Shown here piece after piece: positions 35,300-42,518 of a stretch of 64,000 nt of DNA. Position numbers and translations under genes: made by a program. The DNA is taken from positions 1 to 64,000 of the forward strand of contig NZ_CALJON010000051.1 in NCBI RefSeq assembly GCF_937981445.1. The letters are read 5' to 3'. This DNA comes from an uncultured Veillonella sp. (GTDB lineage: Bacteria > Bacillota > Negativicutes > Veillonellales > Veillonellaceae). The notes beneath the pieces were generated by a model that was not told the origin of the DNA, did no database searches, and worked only from the letters and a program-made list of their open reading frames with translations. How positions within the stretch are numbered: the stretch's first letter is position 1; each line of letters starts with the position of its first letter.

Positions 35300-36640
35300 A
35301 TGGAAACAATAGGTATTATTAGCAACTCAGATGAGATGATACGCACAATTAAACAAATAACAACTGAATTGCTCCCTCAGCCACAATATACGGTAGTCAG
35401 TTTTTGTTACACTGATTTATCAGAAATAAAAACATATTACGAAGAATCCAAGCATTCCATTACAGCTTGGATTTTCTCAGGAGCTACGCCTTATCGTTAT
35501 GCTAGTTCTTTTCTAGAACCAGATACTATAGCTGTAGCCTGTCAAACAAGAGGACTAGAATACTTCCGTTATTTTCTAAAATCAATCTTTACCACTAAAA
35601 ACAGAACACTTCACATCTCACTAGATGTTCCAGATGCCTACAAAAATGAATATATGGATATTTTTAAAGAAGCTCATATTCCTACAGATGCTTTGTATCT
35701 TCAAACATTTGATCCATTAAAACTACACACTCAAATTAATACAATAGTAGACCAACATCTAGAATTATTTCACCATCAAAAAGTGAGCTCTATTCTTACA
35801 TCATCAACTTTAATTTACAATAAGTTAAAAGAGAAAAAAGTACCTGTTGAACAGGTGCGTAGTAGTCCTACGACCATAAAAGAAGCTATATTATCTTTAA
35901 AAGAACAACTTATCCAAAATAATTTTTTCAAAACTCAAGTATCTATATTGCGTCTTGAAGTTGATAGTCTTGAATTCTTATATCAAAAAGAAGCCACTTC
36001 CTACGATTTACAACAAAAAGACTTAAAAGCCAAAGAAGTAATTATAAAATTATGCCAAGAAATTCCTGGTAGTTATTTAATACAAAAGGATCTCTTACGT
36101 TATGAAATATTCTCCTCGCGTGGTGCTATAAATTCTTCAATTAGACTAATAAAATCTACCATAGAGGATATTCAAATTTATCATAAAATAACCTTAATCG
36201 GTGGTATTGGATTTGGTACAACGGCCTTTGATGCGCAAAAAAATGCCTTCCATGCACTAAATCATATTAGATCCAGTAAAACTCATGATAATTTAACTAG
36301 TATTGATAGTAATGGAAAAATTATTCACTACACAAATGAAAACACCACTACTTCCATTAATACTTTTACCAATAATCAAAAACTAATCGATACATTATCT
36401 GCTGCTGGTGTTACCATTACTACATATTTAAAAATAAAAAAAATAGCTGAAAATAAGGACACGCCCTTTTCAGCTATCGATTTAGCAAGCCAATTAAATG
36501 TAACTACCCGAAATATTAATAGAATTATATCAAGTCTAACCGAAGTAGGCTTAATAAAGAATGTTGGCGTATCTGCTCCATCTGGCAGAGGCCGACCAAC
36601 TAAGATATATATATTAGCCCCGATAAGTGAATCACATTAA
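35300..36640 (+). CDS. Transcriptional regulator of unrecognised architecture (sensor, cyclase-like and winged-helix regions)
   Basis: I do not recognise this 446-residue protein as a named family. The N-terminal part (about 1-150) alternates beta strands and helices like a periplasmic-binding or PrpR-type sensor fold (IGIISNSDEMIRTIKQI; WIFSGATPYRYA). The middle part (about 200-330) has a segment, ITLIGGIGFGTTAFDAQKNA, that recalls degenerate GGDEF/nucleotide-cyclase-like domains. The C-terminal part (about 370-440) has a helix-turn-helix pattern (SAIDLASQLNVTTRNINRII, then a basic wing SGRGRPTKIY). AAAGGAGGT precedes the ATG. It is divergent from the permease-lyase operon, its likely target. 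Codon use is strongly AT-biased. Confidence 0.7.
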   Translation: METIGIISNSDEMIRTIKQITTELLPQPQYTVVSFCYTDLSEIKTYYEESKHSITAWIFSGATPYRYASSFLEPDTIAVACQTRGLEYFRYFLKSIFTTKNRTLHISLDVPDAYKNEYMDIFKEAHIPTDALYLQTFDPLKLHTQINTIVDQHLELFHHQKVSSILTSSTLIYNKLKEKKVPVEQVRSSPTTIKEAILSLKEQLIQNNFFKTQVSILRLEVDSLEFLYQKEATSYDLQQKDLKAKEVIIKLCQEIPGSYLIQKDLLRYEIFSSRGAINSSIRLIKSTIEDIQIYHKITLIGGIGFGTTAFDAQKNAFHALNHIRSSKTHDNLTSIDSNGKIIHYTNENTTTSINTFTNNQKLIDTLSAAGVTITTYLKIKKIAENKDTPFSAIDLASQLNVTTRNINRIISSLTEVGLIKNVGVSAPSGRGRPTKIYILAPISESH

Positions 36641-36733
36641 ATATTTCTATTCTATTTGAATTAGTAAATTAAACTGTGCATTTAATAAAAGCTCCCTTTT
36701 CCTAGAGCAATAGTATTTTTTAGGAGTATTACA

Positions 36734-37159
36734 ATGGAAAAAATAAAAGATTTTATAGGAGAGTTATTAGCCTATTTTATTGTTGTGTTCATTTTAGCTT
36801 GGCTTATAGAGAGAATCACGGGATGGCTATTCAACTGGACACCAGCGGAAAATCCTATTCTGCTCGGAAGTATCCCAGCTTTCTTTTCAATAGTAGGTCT
36901 TTACGGAATGACCGACGGAGCGGAAAATGAAGGTTACTTCAAACGTATTTCTTTTTCTCTGTTAGTAACAGTGATTTGGGGCCTCATGACATACGGTGAC
37001 TATTCAGATATCTTTGTACCACCAGAAAATCCAACAACATTGGACATGATTATGATGTTCCTTTTTCCTACCACAATTGATGGTACTATATTTGATGGTC
37101 TAAATTTTGTAGGATCCTTAATCATCTTTTTCATTAATCTGATAAAAATAAAAAAATAG
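36734..37159 (+). CDS. Hypothetical small membrane protein
   Basis: The 141-residue protein has about four hydrophobic segments: LLAYFIVVFILAWLIE near residue 15, a stretch from 42 to 58 (ILLGSIPAFFSIVGLYG), SLLVTVIWGLMTYG near 80, and a C-terminal FVGSLIIFFINLI helix ending in lysines. No family is recognised. AGGAG lies 7 nt before the ATG, and a hairpin follows the stop. It stands 93 bp after the regulator gene on the same strand but may have its own promoter. Confidence 0.7.
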   Translation: MEKIKDFIGELLAYFIVVFILAWLIERITGWLFNWTPAENPILLGSIPAFFSIVGLYGMTDGAENEGYFKRISFSLLVTVIWGLMTYGDYSDIFVPPENPTTLDMIMMFLFPTTIDGTIFDGLNFVGSLIIFFINLIKIKK

Positions 37160-37171
37160 ATATCTTCCCTC

Positions 37172-37200
37172 AAGCCCTTCTTACCAAAGAAGGGCTTACT
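37172..37200 (+). terminator. Probable terminator after the small membrane protein
   Basis: AAGCCCTTCTT (37172-37182) pairs perfectly with AAGAAGGGCTT (37187-37197). The following T-run is weak, so it may act mainly as an mRNA 3' hairpin. Confidence 0.6.
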
Positions 37201-37291
37201 TTCATTTATTTTCCGATTAGCATAATGTTTATGTAGCCAGTCTAATTCATCCTATCACTTAAGAGCGCTACTAACTCTTCCACCCCAGCAA

Positions 37292-38137
37292 TTAATTATC
37301 CACAAACTTCTCTAAATTACGCATCGTTTCAACAGCAGCAATTTTATTTAAAATCGCTTTAACAATCACATCCATTTCACTGTCGTCTCTATAGTCAGCC
37401 TTACTTATAAAATTAACACGATTGTCTTTTACTAAGTTTTTAACAGTTCCTTTCCCCTTATCGGGATTATACACAGCAATGGATTGTCCACCATTTACCT
37501 TCACCAGTTTCATACAAGGCACATCGGTAATGCCATCACCAATATATACCATATTACGAAATGGCACACGGCGCTCTTCTGAAGGTGTATAGCGATTGAG
37601 CTCCGCATCACTTTGTGGCGTCAAATCAAGCACGCCTTTATTGATGCGAAATAAAAACTGCGTCTTCCCTGTATAATTAACCGCCACTTTTGGCCAACCT
37701 ATAAGACCATTATAATCATACATAAATTCACAGGCATAAATTTTCTTAAATGCATCTTTTATAGCCGTACCTTCTATAATCTCTTTTACGCCAGAGGAAA
37801 CTATATAATGCTCTACTTGTAAGCCCTCATTCAAACCATATGTAGTAATTCGATCAAACCAATCTAATACGCCAGGAAAGAACTCAATGCCCTTACCTAA
37901 TTCATTAAACTTTTCCTTAGTAATACGTACTTCCTTTTTTCGACAAGTATCAACCATGGTATACATATAAGCTAAAATGCCGTCCATCTCTTCCTTTTCG
38001 GCTAAGGAGTTTGCTGTCTCCCAAAACTCTGCTGGTTCCATTGCCAAATCCGAAATAAAACCATATTCTTGCATATCCTTAGTACACAAAGTTTTATCAA
38101 AATCATACATCAAAGCCACAATTGGTTTCGTATCCAT
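37292..38137 (-). CDS. HAD-superfamily phosphatase
   Basis: The 281-residue protein has HAD motif I ALMYDFDKTLCT near residue 12, motif II in HYIVSSGVKEII near residue 115, and motif IV MVYIGDGITDVPCM near residue 200, with a cap region between I and II. It resembles phosphoserine-phosphatase-like HAD enzymes; the substrate is unknown. The ATG at 38137 is preferred because GGGGTG lies 5 nt upstream; an in-frame ATG at 38176 would add 13 residues without a site. It faces the small membrane protein gene convergently. Confidence 0.87.
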   Translation of the reverse strand: MDTKPIVALMYDFDKTLCTKDMQEYGFISDLAMEPAEFWETANSLAEKEEMDGILAYMYTMVDTCRKKEVRITKEKFNELGKGIEFFPGVLDWFDRITTYGLNEGLQVEHYIVSSGVKEIIEGTAIKDAFKKIYACEFMYDYNGLIGWPKVAVNYTGKTQFLFRINKGVLDLTPQSDAELNRYTPSEERRVPFRNMVYIGDGITDVPCMKLVKVNGGQSIAVYNPDKGKGTVKNLVKDNRVNFISKADYRDDSEMDVIVKAILNKIAAVETMRNLEKFVDN

Positions 38138-38380
38138 AAAAACACCCCAGTTGAATCTAGAAAATTTATACTTCAATCACTATATTGAGTAAAAAATACA
38201 AAAAACGTGGATATTACTATAACAGATCATTAATTTAACAGTACAAAAAGTTCTTATAAAAAGCAAGTAAAATTCTCCACCTCATAATAAACCAATAAGG
38301 AATTTTTGCAACCTAACATTTCCCTTCCCCCATTTTAGGCGTTCATAAAAAAACTTCTTGTTGTGCTTCAAAAAATAAAA

Positions 38381-38454
38381 ACGCCTCATCATAACAAAGA
38401 AGTAAGGAATTTTTGCGAAGCAAACCTGACTTACGACTTGTTATGACGAGGCGT
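38381..38454 (-). terminator. Long compound hairpin (74 nt) with T-run
   Basis: ACGCCTCATCATAACA (38381-38396) pairs with TGTTATGACGAGGCGT (38439-38454). Further pairs form inside (AAGTAAG with CTTAC; TTTGC-GAA-GCAAA). On the minus strand it is followed by a T-rich run, so it can terminate the 38482-38826 gene. It is much longer than the other terminators here. The sequence taaggaatttttgc inside it occurs again at about 38289-38302. No gene is seen in 38138-38481. Confidence 0.75.
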
Positions 38455-38481
38455 CATACTATTAATTTTTACTCAGCACAA

Positions 38482-38826
38482 CTAGAAGAATATTTTTTTT
38501 ATGAGCCCTAAAATAAGAGCTGCTACGGCCAGAACCGCCGCCCCCAATAGTATCATGCCACCAAAGAAGACGACCACTACTAAAATCGCTGCTACCACAG
38601 CACCTAGTATGAGTTTGCCCTTCCAACCTAAAGAGGTAAAGGAAAACACTTTTATACGTGGCGCTTGCTCGCCTGACTCATAGTAATTTCGCTTTTCTTC
38701 ATTAATATGATGCTCAGTTTGCTCGCGACCTTCTTCATCGATGGTTATGCCATCAAAGGATTGGCGTTCTTCTTCAGACAAAACTTTTGTCTCTGTGTTT
38801 TCGTACGAATTTTGTTCTTCACGCAT
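38482..38826 (-). CDS. Hypothetical protein with C-terminal membrane hairpin
   Basis: The 114-residue protein has a hydrophilic, acidic N-terminal half (residues 1-60, many Glu, Gln and Asn). Two close hydrophobic helices follow (KLILGAVVAAILVVVVFFGG and ILLGAAVLAVAALILGLI), then a short basic end, KKIFF. No family is recognised. The ATG at 38826 is chosen because GAGGAG lies 8 nt upstream; an ATG two codons earlier is only 2 nt from that site. It is followed by the long hairpin terminator and is probably monocistronic. Confidence 0.75.
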   Translation of the reverse strand: MREEQNSYENTETKVLSEEERQSFDGITIDEEGREQTEHHINEEKRNYYESGEQAPRIKVFSFTSLGWKGKLILGAVVAAILVVVVFFGGMILLGAAVLAVAALILGLIKKIFF

Positions 38827-39095
38827 AGGCATCGCTCCTCATCATACGGAACAAACAATAAGAAATCTACATATAAATGTACACAATGTCAATCACAGGT
38901 AACCTCGAGTCAAATAGATACGAGCGTAATCTTCCAACATGCAAAGTATAAAACTAGACCTATCTATTGATAAACATCCTGCAAACATCTAGCATTGATT
39001 ATTTTTACCATTACTATTGATTCAGTCTTTTAAATATCTATATATAATTTATATCTAATTTAGGTCTAATATAAGTCTATCCGTTGGTATTACGA

Positions 39096-40538
39096 TTAGG
39101 CATTTAAATGCTTTTGCAATAGTTCATTTACAACACCTGGGTTAGCACGGCCTTTACTTTGTTTCATTACTTGCCCTACTAAGAAGCCAATGGCTTTACC
39201 TTTACCGCTCTTGAAGTCTTCCACAGATTTAGGATTATCAGCAATAACTTGTTTTACAATCTCTTCAATAGCGCCGGTGTCAGTAATTTGAACAAGACCT
39301 TGTTCTTCTACGATAGTGGCTGCATCTTTGCCAGATTCCCACATAGATACAATAACTTTCTTAGCAATTTTACCAGAAATTGTGCCTTTATTAATAAGAG
39401 CAATCATGCCAGCTAATTGTTCTGGTTTAATTTGCGCTTCTGCAAAAGTAATATTAGCATCATTTACAAGTTTAGCCATATCGCCAAGCATCCAGTTAGC
39501 GGCGGTTTTAGCATCAGCACCAGCTCTTACAGTAGCATCTAAGTAGTCAGCAGTTTCACGAGCTGCTGTTAAAATACGGCTATCTTCATGAGATAAACCA
39601 TATTCGCTTTGGAAACGAGCTTGCTTAGCATCTGGAAGCTCAGGAAGTTCCTTACGAGCTGCTTCAATCTGCTCATCAGTGATAACAATAGGAACCAAGT
39701 CTGGTTCTGGGAAATAGCGATAATCGTTTTCTTTTTCCTTCTTGCGCATGGAAAGAGTAACCCCTTTGCTATCATCCCAAGTACGTGTTTCTTGTACAAT
39801 TTCACCACCATCTTCAATGGTTTCAGCTTGACGAACTGCTTCATACTCAATCCCTTTTTGAAGGGCCGTTAAAGAGTTCATATTTTTAATTTCTGTTTTA
39901 GTGCCTAATTTTTCTTCACCCATTAAGCGAACAGAAATATTAGCATCACAACGAAGACTACCTTCTTCCATGCGAACGTCAGATACGTCTAAGTATTTAA
40001 TAATAGAACGTAATTTTTCAACATAAGCACGTGCTTCTTCACCAGAGCGAAGATCTGGTTCAGATACGATTTCAAGAAGTGGTACCCCTGTACGATTATA
40101 GTCTACATTAGAAGAATCAGATGTGCTAATAGTGCTGCCACTATGTACGAGTTTACCAGCGTCTTCTTCCATATGAATACGAGTGATACGAATGCGGCGA
40201 GTTTCACCATTCACTTCAATATCAAGATGTCCATTTAAACAAATTGGTAAATCATATTGGGATGTTTGCCAATTTTTTGGAAGATCTGGATAGTAATAGT
40301 TTTTACGGTCAAATTTATTAAAATGTAAAATTTCACAATTAAGAGCTAAACCTACGCGAATGGCATATTCCACTACTTTTTTATTAAGCACTGGAAGTAC
40401 CCCTGGTAAGCCCAAGCACACAGGACATACATGGGTATTTTGATCGCCACCAAATTCAGTAGTACATCCACAGAAAATTTTAGATTTAGTCTTCAGTTCT
40501 GTATGGACTTCAAGCCCTACGACTGTTTCGTATTTCAT
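39096..40538 (-). CDS. gatB: Asp-tRNA(Asn)/Glu-tRNA(Gln) amidotransferase subunit B
   Basis: GatB is the kinase/transamidase subunit that activates the misacylated Asp- or Glu-tRNA. The 480-residue protein starts YETVVGLEVHTELKTKSKIF and has FCGCTTEFGG with zinc-binding cysteines, VCPVCLGLPG, DRKNYYYPDLPK, and a C-terminal YqeY-like helical tail (VGQVMKQSKGRANPG). The ATG overlaps the gatA stop (ATGA), and GGGGAGG lies upstream within gatA. The gatC-gatA-gatB order is the normal Firmicute operon. Confidence 0.97.
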   Translation of the reverse strand: MKYETVVGLEVHTELKTKSKIFCGCTTEFGGDQNTHVCPVCLGLPGVLPVLNKKVVEYAIRVGLALNCEILHFNKFDRKNYYYPDLPKNWQTSQYDLPICLNGHLDIEVNGETRRIRITRIHMEEDAGKLVHSGSTISTSDSSNVDYNRTGVPLLEIVSEPDLRSGEEARAYVEKLRSIIKYLDVSDVRMEEGSLRCDANISVRLMGEEKLGTKTEIKNMNSLTALQKGIEYEAVRQAETIEDGGEIVQETRTWDDSKGVTLSMRKKEKENDYRYFPEPDLVPIVITDEQIEAARKELPELPDAKQARFQSEYGLSHEDSRILTAARETADYLDATVRAGADAKTAANWMLGDMAKLVNDANITFAEAQIKPEQLAGMIALINKGTISGKIAKKVIVSMWESGKDAATIVEEQGLVQITDTGAIEEIVKQVIADNPKSVEDFKSGKGKAIGFLVGQVMKQSKGRANPGVVNELLQKHLNA

Positions 40539-41992
40539 AGTGTTACCTCCCCAATGGCTGCTACTTTATTGCATTCTGGACGAGCTTGTTCAAAGGTATA
40601 TGCGGTGCGTAGCAATACTTCTTCTCCCATAGCAGGAGCTAACAATTGTAGTCCAATTGGCATTCCATTGCTAGCAAAGCCAGCTGGAATCGAAATACCA
40701 GGAATACCTGCTAAGTTAACAGGTGTTGTACAAATATCTTCCATATACATAGATAATGGATCATTAATTTTTTCACCAAATTTGAATGCTGTATTTGGTG
40801 CAGTTGGTGTTAATAATACATCTACTTTTTCAAAAGCAGCATCAAATTCATTTTTAATTAAACGACGTGCTTTTAGTGCTTTTAAGTAGTATGCATCATA
40901 GTAACCAGAGCTGAGTACATAAGTGCCAAGCAAAATACGGCGCTGTACTTCAGGACCAAAACCTTGTGTACGCGTTTTAGTAGACATTTCTACTAAATTA
41001 TCAGCTGGCACGCGAAGACCATAGCTTACGCCATCATAACGAGCAAGGTTAGAGCTTGCTTCTGCAAGCGCGATAATGTAATACGCAGATAAAGCGTATT
41101 TAGCTGTTGGCAAGCTTACTTCTACAATTTCAGCACCTAACTCTTCATACGTTTTTGCTGCTTTTTGAATGGCTTCACGAACTTCACTATTAATGCCATC
41201 CCCAAAGAACTCTTTAGGAAGACCGATTTTTAAGCCTTTTACATCGCTTACTAAGGCCTTAGTATAATCAGGACGTTCTCCCGGAATGGACGTAGAATCT
41301 CTATCATCATGACCAGAAATTGCATTTAATACGATAGCCGCATCAGTAACATCACGTGTAACAGGGCCAATTTGATCTAAAGAGGACGCAAAGGCAATAA
41401 GACCGAAACGAGATACATTACCATAAGTTGGTTTTAAACCTACAACCCCGCAATAAGCGCCTGGCTGACGAATGGATCCGCCTGTATCAGAGCCCAATGC
41501 CCATACAGCGCTACCAGCTGATACAGAGGCTGCACTACCGCCAGATGAGCCACCTGGAACATAATCTGCATTCCATGGATTTGTTGTTTTGGCAAGTGCC
41601 GAGTTTTCTGTAGAACCACCCATAGCAAATTCATCCATATTAAGTTTGCCAAGACTTACCATATCTAATGCATGTAATCGTTCAATAACAGTGGCATTAT
41701 AAGGAGGCACGAAGTTTTCTAACATTTTAGAGGCACAAGTAGCCTTTTGATCTTTAATACAAATATTGTCTTTAATCGCCCCTGGAATCCCAGCCAATGG
41801 AGAAATGGCTTCCCCTGCTGCAATTTTTGCATCTACTGCAGCCGCTACTTTTAATGCCTCTTCATGAGAGTCAGATAAGTAAGCATGCACGATAGGTTCT
41901 GTTTTTGCTTTATGTGCAATAATAGCATTGGTTAATTCCACTGCGGATAACTCTTTTACTACGAGTTTTTTATGTAATTCATGAATGGTCAC
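40535..41992 (-). CDS. gatA: Asp-tRNA(Asn)/Glu-tRNA(Gln) amidotransferase subunit A
   Basis: GatA is the glutaminase subunit that releases ammonia. The 485-residue amidase-signature protein has the catalytic Lys in GAIKDNICI near residue 75 and the Ser-cisSer region VPGGSSGGSAASVSAGSA near residues 145-165, followed by GSDTGGSIRQPGAYCG. The start is GTG at 41992, with AGGAGG seven nt upstream. It is 11 bp after gatC and overlaps gatB by 4 bp. Confidence 0.97.
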   Translation of the reverse strand: MTIHELHKKLVVKELSAVELTNAIIAHKAKTEPIVHAYLSDSHEEALKVAAAVDAKIAAGEAISPLAGIPGAIKDNICIKDQKATCASKMLENFVPPYNATVIERLHALDMVSLGKLNMDEFAMGGSTENSALAKTTNPWNADYVPGGSSGGSAASVSAGSAVWALGSDTGGSIRQPGAYCGVVGLKPTYGNVSRFGLIAFASSLDQIGPVTRDVTDAAIVLNAISGHDDRDSTSIPGERPDYTKALVSDVKGLKIGLPKEFFGDGINSEVREAIQKAAKTYEELGAEIVEVSLPTAKYALSAYYIIALAEASSNLARYDGVSYGLRVPADNLVEMSTKTRTQGFGPEVQRRILLGTYVLSSGYYDAYYLKALKARRLIKNEFDAAFEKVDVLLTPTAPNTAFKFGEKINDPLSMYMEDICTTPVNLAGIPGISIPAGFASNGMPIGLQLLAPAMGEEVLLRTAYTFEQARPECNKVAAIGEVTL

Positions 41993-42003
41993 GGTTGTTC
42001 CTC

Positions 42004-42294
42004 CTATTCCTGTACTACGCGAGGCACCGTAAAGTAACCGTCAGTCTCTTCTGGTGCATTTTGCATAGCAAGTTTGTGATCTAGTGAAGGTTTTACTTCA
42101 TCTTCACGGAATACATTTTGAAGTGGTACTGCATGAGCCATTGGCTCCACCCCTTCAAGATTGAGTTCTTCGAGTTCAGTCACATAGGAAAGTACATCAT
42201 TTAACGCTTTTTCTACTTGCTCCATATAAGCCTCATCCACTTCTAGACGAGATAAAAGAGCAATATTCTTTATTTCATCCCGATTGATTTTCAT
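42004..42294 (-). CDS. gatC: Asp-tRNA(Asn)/Glu-tRNA(Gln) amidotransferase subunit C
   Basis: GatC is a small belt subunit that stabilises GatA-GatB. The 96-residue protein contains IKNIALLSRLEVDEAYMEQ and the conserved VEPMAHAVPLQNVFREDEV segment. The ATG at 42294 follows AAAGGA by 9 nt; an ATG at 42312 lies before that site and lacks support. It heads the gatCAB operon, and an extended -10 promoter lies just upstream. Confidence 0.95.
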   Translation of the reverse strand: MKINRDEIKNIALLSRLEVDEAYMEQVEKALNDVLSYVTELEELNLEGVEPMAHAVPLQNVFREDEVKPSLDHKLAMQNAPEETDGYFTVPRVVQE

Positions 42295-42318
42295 CAGTAC
42301 ACATCCTTTCATTGTTAC

Positions 42319-42327
42319 ATTATACCA
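42319..42327 (-). promoter_or_regulatory. Extended -10 promoter of gatCAB
   Basis: On the minus strand TGGTATAAT (42319-42327) lies 24 nt before the gatC ATG. The -35 is weak. Confidence 0.5.
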
Positions 42328-42380
42328 AATCGCCTAGAACAAGCCAAATATAAGACGATTTCATTTCGACTAGCGGCTCT

Positions 42381-42510
42381 TTAGACATAGTTAATTCCAC
42401 TAGTAGTCTTTTAGAAGCATTTAATTCTATTAATAATCTTTTAGAAGCATTTAACTCTACTAATAATCTTTTAGAAACATTTAATTCTGCTAATAATCTT
42501 TTAGAGACTT
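42381..42510. repeat. 30-bp tandem array between ligA and gatC
   Basis: Five units with an exact 30-bp period start at 42381, 42411, 42441, 42471 and 42501; the second to fourth share ttagaagcatttaa-type cores. On the minus strand each unit reads in one frame as a decapeptide close to KRLLVELNAS, but no start codon or ribosome-binding site opens that frame. Confidence 0.88.
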
Positions 42511-42518
42511 GAATGCTA

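Noticed and set aside
39569..39850. 93-codon minus-strand frame inside gatB
   Set aside because: It is an out-of-frame shadow of gatB, with basic composition and no ribosome-binding site.
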